Source: Bradyrhizobium yuanmingense (GTDB lineage Bacteria > Pseudomonadota > Alphaproteobacteria > Rhizobiales > Xanthobacteraceae). From it: a stretch of 64,000 bases of DNA. Shown piece by piece: positions 16,996-24,578 of this stretch (position 1 is its first letter; each line of letters begins with the position of its first letter). A program made the translations under genes and the position numbers. The stretch lies in NCBI RefSeq assembly GCF_900094575.1, contig NZ_FMAE01000005.1, positions 62,001-126,000 on the forward strand, read 5' to 3'. The notes under the pieces are model-generated. The model did not search any database. It was not told the DNA's origin and saw nothing but the letters and a program-made list of their open reading frames with translations.

Positions 16996-18690
16996 ATGTT
17001 CGACATCGCAGTCCCGGCCGTGATCGGCGTCGCGCTGATCGTCGTCCTGGGGATCGTCTTCACTATCCTCTACAAGCGCGCCACGCGCGACGAGGCCTTC
17101 GTGCGCACCGGACTCGGCGGCAAGAAGGTCGTGCTCGACGGCGGCGCCATGATCCTGCCGATCTTCCACTCCTATGCCAGCGTCAATCTGAAGACGCTGC
17201 GCCTCACCGTCGAGCGCAAGGAGCGGGAATCGCTCATCACCAAGGACCGCCTGCGCGTCGACATCGTTGCCGAGTTCTACGTCCGCGTCCGTCCCGACGA
17301 GGAGAGCATTGCGCTTGCAAGCCAGACGCTGGGCGCGCTGACCAACGATGCCGAGGCCCTGCGCAACCAGGTCGAGGCGAAATTCGTCGACGGCCTGCGC
17401 TCGGTCGCCGCGACCATGACCATCCTGGAGCTCCAGGAGAAGCGCTCGGACTTCGTCAAGCACGTGCAGTCCACGGTCGAGTCTGACGTGAAGTCGAACG
17501 GTCTCGAGCTGGAATCGGTGTCGCTGACCAAGCTCGACCAGACCGACGTCAAATTCTTCAACCCGGAGAACTTCTTCGACGCCGAGGGTCTGACCCAGCT
17601 CAAGACGGTCACCGAAACCCGCCGCCGCGATCGCAACGCCATCGTGCGCGATAACGAGGTCGCGATCGCGCAAAAGGACCTCGAGGCGCGGCAGCAGACC
17701 CTTGGGATCGAGCGGACCAAGAAGGAAGCCGAGCTGTCGCAGGAGCGCGACATCGCCAACAAGACCGCGAGCACCCGCGCGGAGGTAGCAACCGCGACGC
17801 AGACCGCACGCCTGACCGAAGAGAACGCTCGCATCGACACCGATCGTGCGGTTGCCGAGAAGGAGGCGGGTGCCAAGCAGGTCAAGGAAACCGCGGTGAT
17901 CGAGTCGGAGCTGGCGATCAACAAGCGCAAGACCGACGCCCAGCGCGAGATCCAGATCGCGACGCAGGAGAACGAGATCCAGATCGCGGCGAAGAGCAAG
18001 GAGACGTCGGAAGCCGTCGCCGAAGCCAAGACCGCCGAGGCGCTGGCCGTCTCCGCGGAGGAAAAGGTCGTCACCGCGCGCGCCATCGAGGTCGCCGATC
18101 GTGCCCGCCTGACCCAGGTGCTGGCCGCACGCACCGAGGCCGAACGCAAATCGACCGAGCTGATCGTCGCGGCCGAGGCCGAGAAGAAGGCCTCGCTCGA
18201 TCGCGCCGAAGCCGTCAAGACGCTGGCCACCGCGGAAGCCGAATCCAACAAGATCAAGGCGGTCGGTGTCCGCAACATCGGCGAGGCGGAAGCCGCCGTC
18301 ATCACCATGAAGAACGAGGCGCAGAACAAGCTCGGCAGCAACGTCATCGATTTCGAGATCGCCAAGAAGCGGATTGAGACCATGCCATCCGCGCTGGCGG
18401 AGATGGTGAAGCCGATCGCGAATCTCAAGGATGTCCGCATCCTGCACACCGGCGGCGCGTTCGGCGGCAACGGTGCGAGCGGAGGCAATGTCGGCTTCGG
18501 CGAAGGTCTGGCCGGCGAGCTGCTCAAGGTTCACGCGCTGCGTCCGATGATCGACGAGATCCTGCGCCAGAGCGGCTTTGCGCCTGGCGACGATCCGGTC
18601 AAGGCGCTGGTCGGTGCCGTGACGGGCAAGAGCAATGGCGCGGCCGTACCGGTGCCGGTACCGGAGAAAACAAATTCTGCCGATCTATGA
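16996..18690 (+). CDS. Flotillin-family membrane scaffold protein (YqiK-like)
   Basis: A 564-residue flotillin. A single N-terminal membrane segment (about residues 5-27) is followed by a PHB/SPFH domain ('AFVRTGLGGKKVVLDGGAM', 'RLRVDIVAEFYVRVRPDEE'), then a long coiled coil (~residues 210-430) rich in Glu, Lys and Ala with repeated short 'EAxTAEA'-like patterns, and a Gly-rich segment near residues 480-500. Flotillins assemble into large membrane microdomain scaffolds. Length and order match YqiK. A clear ribosome-binding site (GCGGAGAAAGCC) precedes the ATG. Together with the PspA-like and YqiJ-like genes this suggests a membrane-integrity operon; no regulator is encoded with it. Confidence 0.88.
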   Translation: MFDIAVPAVIGVALIVVLGIVFTILYKRATRDEAFVRTGLGGKKVVLDGGAMILPIFHSYASVNLKTLRLTVERKERESLITKDRLRVDIVAEFYVRVRPDEESIALASQTLGALTNDAEALRNQVEAKFVDGLRSVAATMTILELQEKRSDFVKHVQSTVESDVKSNGLELESVSLTKLDQTDVKFFNPENFFDAEGLTQLKTVTETRRRDRNAIVRDNEVAIAQKDLEARQQTLGIERTKKEAELSQERDIANKTASTRAEVATATQTARLTEENARIDTDRAVAEKEAGAKQVKETAVIESELAINKRKTDAQREIQIATQENEIQIAAKSKETSEAVAEAKTAEALAVSAEEKVVTARAIEVADRARLTQVLAARTEAERKSTELIVAAEAEKKASLDRAEAVKTLATAEAESNKIKAVGVRNIGEAEAAVITMKNEAQNKLGSNVIDFEIAKKRIETMPSALAEMVKPIANLKDVRILHTGGAFGGNGASGGNVGFGEGLAGELLKVHALRPMIDEILRQSGFAPGDDPVKALVGAVTGKSNGAAVPVPVPEKTNSADL

Positions 18691-18897
18691 ATGCCGGTTC
18701 ATTGCTGCTGAAAATTCGAAACGATAAACAGGTTGGGCGCGTCTCGCGTCGCGCAGCCGTCCCGGAGTGCAGATCGATCGTGTCTTGAACAGGCGATCGC
18801 GCTTCGGACGTGTCTCCAGGCAACGCATTTCCGTGCCGCGGCGCCCGCGCCGATCCATGCCGGTCGCCGAGGCCTGTTTTGATCGGAGGATTTTCAG

Positions 18898-19266
18898 ATG
18901 AAGCATTTTCTGTCCGGATTGATCGCGATCGCCCTTTCGATCGCCGCCGCACCGTCGCTTGCGGCCGATGCCCGCAACGTCACCGTCGTCAACGAGACCG
19001 GCTATGCCATCAAGTTCCTGGGCTTCAACGCGCCGGATGACGGGCTGGACGAATGGGAGAACGAGCTCGACAAGGTGTTGCAGAACCAGGCCAGCACTTA
19101 TGTCGAGTTCGACGACGACGATGAAGGCTGCGTCTGGAACATCCGAGTCGACTGGAAGAACTATGACGAGTCGGTGCTGTGGAAGAACGTCAATCTCTGC
19201 AAGCTCACCGCGCTCCGCTTGCGCTACGACCCCGGCACCAAGACCACCTCGTTCCTGGCGGAATAA
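18898..19266 (+). CDS. Secreted hypothetical protein (122 aa)
   Basis: An ATG with a strong Shine-Dalgarno (GGAGGA, 8 nt upstream) opens a signal peptide 'MKHFLSGLIAIALSIAAAPS' cleaved after SLA. The ~100-residue mature part begins 'ADARNVTVVNETGYAIKFL', is acidic ('EFDDDDEGCVWNIRVDWKN') and has two cysteines that could form a disulfide. The overall pattern suggests a small beta-sandwich periplasmic protein. It lies just upstream of tRNA-Asn. No function can be assigned. Confidence 0.7.
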   Translation: MKHFLSGLIAIALSIAAAPSLAADARNVTVVNETGYAIKFLGFNAPDDGLDEWENELDKVLQNQASTYVEFDDDDEGCVWNIRVDWKNYDESVLWKNVNLCKLTALRLRYDPGTKTTSFLAE

Positions 19267-19403
19267 TCCTCGCCCGGTCCCGGCCGGAGGAGCGGCCATT
19301 CCAGGTCCCTCCGAGCGCGTTGCGGATGATGACGAATTCGTCCTTTGCAAGCGCAAGCGGCTTTGTTATACGCAGCCGCGCGCGAACGAACGGTTCGCCC
19401 TTT

Positions 19404-19478
19404 TCCTCGGTAGCTCAGCGGTAGAGCATCCGACTGTTAATCGGATGGTCGCTGGTTCGAATCCAGCCCGGGGAGCCA
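19404..19478 (+). tRNA. tRNA-Asn (anticodon GTT)
   Basis: Acceptor arms TCCTCGG / CCGGGGA (one U-G pair), anticodon stem TCCGA / TCGGA around CTGTTAA (anticodon GTT), T arm GGTTCGAATCC, and encoded CCA at 19476-19478. Length 75 nt with CCA. It lies about 590 bp before the first FixK box of the low-oxygen block. Confidence 0.96.
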
Positions 19479-20064
19479 TCAGGCTGTTGCCAAGCCTCTC
19501 GAAACACTCCAGAACTAAGCAAGTCCTAGGAGTAAGCCACTGAAAAATCAGGGGTTTCAACGTCTCGTTCTGTTCTGCCACTTCCGCCGTGGTCCGGAGC
19601 GGCTGGGGATATGGAGGGGGTAGGGGCCTTGTACCCCCAAATTACCTCTCGGGATCCCCCCAAATTCCGGCGACGGCGTTGGAATAAAGTTCCAAAAGGC
19701 ACTCTCTGATCGGGTCGTCCTGAGCGCCAAGTCCGAATCGAAGAATGAAAGCCGGCCGATACCTCCAGAGCCTGGCCCTCTTGGTCGTGACCAGAAAGAA
19801 CAGGCCGCCGGGCGGAGCGGCCGATATAGCTCGGCCGTACCCGCCATTAGCCTCCAGACGGGCACAGCAATCGAGATCATGGGCTTTGCCGTCGGTCGGA
19901 GCTATGTCGAGATCAATCCGTTCGTCGGCGTCAACTTCACGACTGCTGGCTCAGGTCCAGCACCGGGGCATTCTCACTCGCGGGCGGTGGACCGCGCAAT
20001 CTGCGCCGAGACGCAACTGGCTGCGCGCCTGTTGCCGATCTCGCTAGGTGACCGATCGCCTGGC
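19479..20064. other. Intergenic region after tRNA-Asn; no convincing gene
   Basis: Open frames run through parts of this ~590-bp stretch (one is open from about 19640 towards 20143 but has no start codon before ATG 19879), yet none shows a ribosome-binding site or known product. It could hold remnants of an older insertion next to the tRNA gene, but I found no integrase, no repeat of the tRNA 3' end and no insertion sequence. Confidence 0.4.
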
Positions 20065-20078
20065 TTGATCTGGATCAA
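20065..20078. promoter_or_regulatory. FixK/FNR-type box upstream of the PerM-like gene
   Basis: TTGATCTGGATCAA, a 14-bp dyad matching TTGA-N6-TCAA, centred 72 bp before the TTG start of the PerM-like gene. Class-II activation would put transcription about 41 bp downstream, leaving a ~30-nt leader. Confidence 0.75.
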
Positions 20079-20143
20079 GCCTCCTCGGCGGGCCGCCCCG
20101 CTAGCTTTTCATCAGCGGTCCGTCCGCTTGGAGGCAACGACCC

Positions 20144-21268
20144 TTGAAAACGCTTCGCCAGCTTCTGTCCGCGGAGGACATTGTCCAACTCGTGATCCGG
20201 CTAGGCTTGCTCGGGCTGCTGATCTTCTGGACATTTCTCGTCCTCCGGCCGTTCGTGCCGATCCTGAGCTGGAGCGCCGTGTTGGCGGTGGCATTTCATC
20301 CCGTCTTCGCCTGGCTCGCCCAACGCCTCGGTGGCCGTCCCCGGATAGCCTCAGCCGTTCTCACCCTGATCACGCTGGGCATCGTCATCGGTCCCGCCGC
20401 GTGGCTCAGCCTCAGTGCAGTCGAAGGGATCCGGGACCTTGCGGCCCAGATCGGCAGTGGCGATCTCGCGCTCCAGGCCGCACCGGAGCAGATCAGGAGC
20501 TGGCCGTTGATCGGTCCTCAGCTCTACGCGATCTGGAACGAGGCCTACACGAACATCCGTGCGGCGCTGCGCGAGGTGGCGCCGTACTTGAAACCGCTCG
20601 CCGGAGTGATGCTGTCGTTTGCCGGTGACACCGGAATTGGCATGCTCCAATTCCTGCTGTCGGTGATCGTCGCGGGCTTTCTGCTCCCGCACGGCGCGCA
20701 GCTCGTCGCCGCGCTGCGCGGCTTCCTGTTGCGCGTCGTGCCCGGCCGGAGCGAGCACTTTCTCGAGCTCGCCGGCGCAACCATACGCGCCGTCGCGCAG
20801 GGCATTATCGGCGTCGCTATCCTTCAGGCCTTGCTGGCGGGCATCGGCTTCAAGCTCGCAGAGATCCCAAGCGCGGGACTGCTCGCGGTCGTCGTGCTCT
20901 TGCTGTCGATTGTCCAAATCGGCGCCGGCCCCGTTCTTTTCCCCGTGCTGGTCTGGATATGGGTGGACAAGGACGTGACCGTCGCCCTGCTCTTGACTGT
21001 CTATCTGGTCGTCGTCGGTCTGCTCGACAACGTGCTGAAGCCGCTCGTCATGGGGCGGGGCCTGACGACGCCGACGCTGGTCATCCTGATCGGGGTCATT
21101 GGTGGTACGCTCGCGCATGGAATCATCGGACTGTTCATTGGGCCGATCATCCTGTCGGTGGCCTGGGAGCTCGCGATCGCATGGACGGGAATCGACCGCG
21201 CTGCTTCAGCGCGGGTCGATCAGGAAACCGTTGTCGCAAAGGAAACCATCGAGGCACGCTTGGCCTAG
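20144..21268 (+). CDS. AI-2E family (PerM/YhhT-like) permease
   Basis: A 374-residue polytopic membrane protein of the PerM/AI-2 exporter family. It has an N-terminal pair of helices ('LGLLGLLIFWTFLVLRPFVP'), a central soluble region (~residues 95-165), and a C-terminal bundle with the family-like 'LLDNVLKPLVMGRGLTTPTL' segment and 'GTLAHGIIGLFIGPIILSVA'. The family includes putative autoinducer, small-molecule and ion exporters; the substrate cannot be predicted. Starts at TTG with GGAGG 9 nt upstream. The FixK box at 20065 suggests low-oxygen induction, and the small ion-channel gene 26 bp downstream is probably co-transcribed. Confidence 0.85.
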   Translation: MKTLRQLLSAEDIVQLVIRLGLLGLLIFWTFLVLRPFVPILSWSAVLAVAFHPVFAWLAQRLGGRPRIASAVLTLITLGIVIGPAAWLSLSAVEGIRDLAAQIGSGDLALQAAPEQIRSWPLIGPQLYAIWNEAYTNIRAALREVAPYLKPLAGVMLSFAGDTGIGMLQFLLSVIVAGFLLPHGAQLVAALRGFLLRVVPGRSEHFLELAGATIRAVAQGIIGVAILQALLAGIGFKLAEIPSAGLLAVVVLLLSIVQIGAGPVLFPVLVWIWVDKDVTVALLLTVYLVVVGLLDNVLKPLVMGRGLTTPTLVILIGVIGGTLAHGIIGLFIGPIILSVAWELAIAWTGIDRAASARVDQETVVAKETIEARLA

Positions 21269-21294
21269 GCTGAAATGAGGTGTGGTTCACCCCG

Positions 21295-21750
21295 ATGATG
21301 CTCCAATTCCTTGTCGGCACGCTCGTCAGCGTGATCAATATCGGAATCCACGCGCTCGTGACGGTGGTCGCCGTCACGGTGGCCCGCAGTGCCGTCCCGC
21401 GCCATACCAAGCGGCCGCGATTGCACCTCATGAGCGTCATGATCACAATCGCGGTCGTGTTGAAGATCGCCCACATGATCGAAATTCTGATGTGGGCGGC
21501 GACCTATCATATCGTGCACGCGGCGACCGCCGACGCGGACATGCTCTACTTCGCGTTCGTCAACTACACCACGCTCGGCTACGGCGACATCACGCCGGTG
21601 CCCGAATGGCGGCTGATTGGCCCGCTGACCGCCATGAACGGCGTTCTTCTGTTCGGCTGGTCCGCCGCCATTCTGTTCGAAGTCTTGCTCAAGACGCTCG
21701 ACCATCTCGGACTCACGGAAAGACCCGGTGCGGACCTGCCACGCACCTGA
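21295..21750 (+). CDS. Small ion channel protein with K+-type selectivity filter
   Basis: A 151-residue membrane protein with three hydrophobic segments. The sequence 'NYTTLGYGDITP' before the last one is the pore loop and selectivity filter of two-helix (Ion_trans_2) potassium channels. No ligand-binding RCK domain is present, so it is a minimal pore. Start at ATG 21295 (GTG 21280 is an alternative) with TGAGGTG upstream. It follows the PerM-like gene by 26 bp and would share its FixK-controlled promoter. Ion specificity is inferred from the GYGD filter only. Confidence 0.75.
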   Translation: MMLQFLVGTLVSVINIGIHALVTVVAVTVARSAVPRHTKRPRLHLMSVMITIAVVLKIAHMIEILMWAATYHIVHAATADADMLYFAFVNYTTLGYGDITPVPEWRLIGPLTAMNGVLLFGWSAAILFEVLLKTLDHLGLTERPGADLPRT

Positions 21751-21806
21751 TGCTGTCGCCTCGGTCAATCTCGACCATTGCGGAACGTGAACAGGCCTTC
21801 GCCGGC

Positions 21807-22490
21807 TCAGGGCTGCAGATCGAGGCCTGCGAGCTGGTGCCGGTCGAGGAGCACGATCTGGCGCTGGGTGTTGCCGATGAAGCCGAGCACGCCGAGTTCA
21901 TGCAGCCGCGACAAAGCCCGCGAGACGGTCTCCAGCGTCAGGCCGAGATAGTCGGCAATGTCGCGTCGGGACATCGGAAGCGCCATGACGCCGGCAGCCG
22001 TCAGGCGCTTGTCCATTTCGAGCAGGAATGCGGCGACGCGCTCCAGGGAGGTCTTGCGGCCGAGCAGCAGCATGTGGTCTTCAGCATGCTGGAGGTTGTT
22101 CGTGGTCATGCTGAGCAGATTTCTGGCCACCATGGCATCGCTCTCGGCCACCGTTTCCAGGCTTTGGCGTTTGATCAGCCGCACCGTGGTGTCGACGATG
22201 GCTTCCGTCGTGAAGCGGTGCTCGCTGCCGTTCTCGAGCCCGAAAATGTCGCCGACGAGGTGAAATGCGCCGATCTGCCTGCGCCCGTCCGACAGCAGCT
22301 TGTAGCTACGCACCGCGCCGGATTTGACCTGGTAGACATACTCGGCCGGCTCCTTCTCGCCGTAGATCTCGGAGCCTTTTCGGTAGGAAAATTCGCTTAA
22401 ATTGACCAGTGCATTTGAATGAGATGCCATGCCGAGGTCGCGGAGGGTATTGGGACGCAGCGTGGAATCCGTCGTGATGCGAACGAACAT
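21807..22490 (-). CDS. CRP/FNR-family transcription regulator, FixK-like
   Basis: A 227-residue regulator with a cyclic-nucleotide-binding-type beta-barrel (~residues 30-140: 'SYRKGSEIYGEKEPAEYVYQ', 'LVGDIFGLENGSEH'), a dimerisation helix, and a C-terminal winged HTH 'MSRRDIADYLGLTLETVSRA' whose E..SR recognition pattern fits TTGA half-sites. I see no cysteine anywhere in the protein, so it cannot hold an FNR-type iron-sulfur cluster and should be FixK-like, controlled by its own transcription. The ATG is preceded by GAGGAG. It is the obvious candidate to bind the nine boxes nearby, though a genomic FixK2 elsewhere could do so instead. Divergent from a FixJ-like gene. Confidence 0.88.
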   Translation of the reverse strand: MFVRITTDSTLRPNTLRDLGMASHSNALVNLSEFSYRKGSEIYGEKEPAEYVYQVKSGAVRSYKLLSDGRRQIGAFHLVGDIFGLENGSEHRFTTEAIVDTTVRLIKRQSLETVAESDAMVARNLLSMTTNNLQHAEDHMLLLGRKTSLERVAAFLLEMDKRLTAAGVMALPMSRRDIADYLGLTLETVSRALSRLHELGVLGFIGNTQRQIVLLDRHQLAGLDLQP

Positions 22491-22795
22491 AGGCCAACTC
22501 CTCAGCTTTTCCGCCGAATTGGTCTGTCAGACGAAATACTTTGCCGGAAATGCGCCGCGCTATCCCACTCCCGCCGAAGTTGATTTTCGGCCAGCGAAGT
22601 ATTGTTATCCATTGTCCCAAGGTTCATTGTACCATAGGACAGCACGGACGATTGCTGCGCTGGATGAGAAGCCCTCTGCGCAGGATAGCTGCGACGAATT
22701 GCGAAGCAGATATTTCGACTTTCAGACGTAAGGATCGCTTTGAACAATGAGAAGGACGTCGAGCGTCCTCATTGAGTTGGGCGAGAGGTAGAAAG
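22491..22795. other. Divergent regulatory region between FixK-like and FixJ-like genes
   Basis: About 305 bp without a gene. It contains two tandem 14-bp TGT-N8-ACA-type motifs (22613-22641) and a small hairpin (AGGACG / CGTCCT, 22753-22769). There is no TTGA-N6-TCAA box, so the regulator does not appear to autoregulate through one. Confidence 0.5.
22613..22641. promoter_or_regulatory. Tandem TGT-N8-ACA-like motifs
   Basis: TGTCCCAAGGTTCA (22613-22626) and TGTACCATAGGACA (22628-22641) lie 15 bp apart. The second matches TGTCCCAAAGGACA at 23455 in 12 of 14 positions. The spread over both regulator promoters suggests a binding site, perhaps for the adjacent FixJ-like protein; this is inference. 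Confidence 0.4.
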
Positions 22796-23419
22796 TTGCC
22801 AGGCCTTGTTCACGTCGTTGACGACGACGAGTCGTTTCGGACCGCGATCGAGCGCCGGCTAAAGCTCGCGGGATACGAGGTCGCGACCTACGCCTCGGCG
22901 CTGGAGCTCCTGGACTCGGCGCCGGATGACGGGCAGGCGGGATGTATCCTGCTCGACGTGCGGATTCCGGGCCTGAGCGGTCCCGACCTGCAGGCGCGGT
23001 TGGCTGCGGCGGGGTCGATGCTGCCCATCGTCTTCCTGACCGGTCATGCCGACACGCCGACGACCGTGCGCGCGATCAAGGCAGGTGCGGAAGACTTCCT
23101 GACCAAACCGATATCGTCCGAGCAGTTGCTCGATGCGATCGAGCGTGCGCTGGCCAGTCAGCGGACCGCACGCGCCCAGGCCAGCAGGCTGGATGCGTTT
23201 CGTGGTCATCTGGCCACGCTGACGCAGCGCGAGCGACAGGTGTTCGATCTGATCGTGCGCGGCCGGATCAACAAGCAGATCGCGCATGAGCTGGGCACCA
23301 CCGAGCGCACCGTGAAGGCGCACCGCCATCAAGTGATGGAGAAGATGCAGGTTCGCTCGCTGGCGGAACTCGTTTCGATCGCAGAGCGTCTCGGAATGCT
23401 CGATCCGGACGAACGCTGA
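22796..23419 (+). CDS. FixJ-family response regulator (NarL/LuxR-type output)
   Basis: A 207-residue response regulator. The receiver domain has the acidic pair 'HVVDDDESF', phospho-acceptor Asp54 in 'LLDVRIPG', the Thr of 'FLTGHADT' and Lys of 'FLTKPIS'. The output domain has the LuxR-type HTH 'LTQRERQVFDLIVRG...TERTVKAHRHQVMEKM' (quoted in parts). FixJ-like proteins are phosphorylated by FixL-type kinases and activate fixK or nif genes. The start is TTG 22796 behind GAGAGG; a TTG at 22772 in the same frame is possible. It is divergent from the FixK-like gene, which suggests a FixJ-to-FixK relay, but no adjacent FixL-type sensor is present. Confidence 0.87.
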   Translation: MPGLVHVVDDDESFRTAIERRLKLAGYEVATYASALELLDSAPDDGQAGCILLDVRIPGLSGPDLQARLAAAGSMLPIVFLTGHADTPTTVRAIKAGAEDFLTKPISSEQLLDAIERALASQRTARAQASRLDAFRGHLATLTQRERQVFDLIVRGRINKQIAHELGTTERTVKAHRHQVMEKMQVRSLAELVSIAERLGMLDPDER

Positions 23420-23454
23420 CGGATCCGGAAAGAGCGAGGTTCCCTCGACGTGCC

Positions 23455-23468
23455 TGTCCCAAAGGACA
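23455..23468. promoter_or_regulatory. TGT-N8-ACA palindromic motif
   Basis: TGTCCCAAAGGACA, with symmetric TGTCC / GGACA arms, about 120 bp before the frameshifted receiver gene. It is closely similar to the motif at 22628-22641. Confidence 0.4.
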
Positions 23469-23588
23469 ATGCCAAGGCGTGTTGACAGTGCGCGACGCGC
23501 TATGTGCAATAATGCACATACGCACACGCGAGAGCGCGGAGCTGTCGTATCCGATATCCCACTGTCGTGTTCCGGAAAGGCAATCGCT

Positions 23589-23956
23589 TTGCTCCTGCGC
23601 GAGTCCGTCTTCGTTGTCGATGACGATCCGTCCATGCGTACCAGCATGGACAGGCTGCTGCGAGGATACGGCTTCGCCACAACCCTGTTCGACACGGGAG
23701 GGCCTTGCTCGATCATGACAGGTTCCACACCGCGATCTGCATCATCCTCGACATCAATCTGGGTGCAAGGTCCGGCATCGAGGTGCGGCGAAGCCTGGCC
23801 GAGAAGGGCATTGCGGCACCGGTGATCTATGTCACCGGCAATGACAGCCCTGCAAACCGCTCGGCCGCGATTGCCTCGGGCTGCATCGCCTATCTCATCA
23901 AGCCCTTTGCGGCGCAGTCCTTGATCGAATCCGTCCAGCGCGCCCGCGCCTTGTAG
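23589..23956 (+). pseudogene. Single-domain response regulator interrupted by a frameshift
   Basis: The first ~37 codons from TTG 23589 read 'LLRESVFVVDDDPSMRTSMD' (receiver N-terminus with its acidic residues). The remainder, in another frame from about 23700, reads 'LDHDRFHTAICIILDINLGA', 'VIYVTGNDSP' and 'AYLIKPFAAQS', i.e. the phosphorylation-site Asp, Thr/Ser and Lys of the same receiver. A single missing base near 23698 (GGGAGGGCC, where GGGAGAGGCC would keep frame and give DTGEALLDHD) explains it. It is either a recent pseudogene or a sequencing error. If intact it would be a stand-alone receiver of ~120 residues without output domain, probably a phosphate sink or modulator next to the FixJ-like gene. 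Confidence 0.8.
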
Positions 23957-23970
23957 CTCCGCGCCGGCCC

Positions 23971-24555
23971 TCATTCGTCGACATATTGCTCGAGTGTCCT
24001 GGTCGGCGCCCCCTTATGGGCGGAACCGAATTGCGCGAGCGGAATCGAAGTCGTCACGGCAAGAAGATTGGAGTCGACGAGTTCGAGCAGAAGCGTTTGA
24101 CCGTTTTCCATCTCCGAGATGATTTTTGGCGTCACGACGTCCGCCGCGACGCATAAATTGGTGAGACACCAGGTATAAGGAATGCGGAACGCGGCGCCAT
24201 GGTCGACGGCCAGTTTCGGTGCTTGCTGCAGGTACATTCCGACCGGCACGAAAAGTTGCAGGCGGGCGGTGGGCGCGTCCTCCCGCTCGATCAGATCAAT
24301 GCGCACGGCTGTTTGCCCGGTCGCGAGCCGGCCAGTGATCGAGGTTCGACAGAGGGACGGCGCGCCGCCGGCCTTGAAGCACAATTTTTGCCAGCTGCCA
24401 TAGCTGATGTCGCTGGCGTCGCGCTGGCCGCGTGTTGCGACCTCGGAGGACTTTTCCGCTTGCGCCGCCTTGAGCGAAGCGACAGCCAAGACCGTCGCGA
24501 CTCCGGCGGCTGCAACCATCAGGAGACCAGAGAGACAATCAAAAGCACGGGCCAT
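23971..24555 (-). CDS. Invasion-associated locus B (IalB) family protein
   Basis: A 194-residue exported protein. A hydrophobic N-terminal helix (~residues 8-30) is followed by 'SYGSWQKLCFKAGGAPSLCR', the W-x-x-x-C start typical of IalB-family proteins, and a second cysteine pair in 'YTWCLTNLC', so two disulfides in the periplasm are likely. IalB was named for Bartonella erythrocyte invasion; in free-living rhizobia the role is unknown, probably envelope-associated. It is the third gene of a minus-strand run (AspT-like exchanger, hydrolase, IalB) with gaps of 11 and 23 bp, presumably driven from the FixK box at 27216. Confidence 0.82.
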   Translation of the reverse strand: MARAFDCLSGLLMVAAAGVATVLAVASLKAAQAEKSSEVATRGQRDASDISYGSWQKLCFKAGGAPSLCRTSITGRLATGQTAVRIDLIEREDAPTARLQLFVPVGMYLQQAPKLAVDHGAAFRIPYTWCLTNLCVAADVVTPKIISEMENGQTLLLELVDSNLLAVTTSIPLAQFGSAHKGAPTRTLEQYVDE

Positions 24556-24578
24556 CGCTGCAACTCCGAGATCCGGAC

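Noticed and set aside
19879..20628. 249-residue plus-strand frame running into the PerM-like gene
   Set aside because: Its second half overlaps the PerM-like gene in another frame and the first half has no ribosome-binding site or family resemblance.
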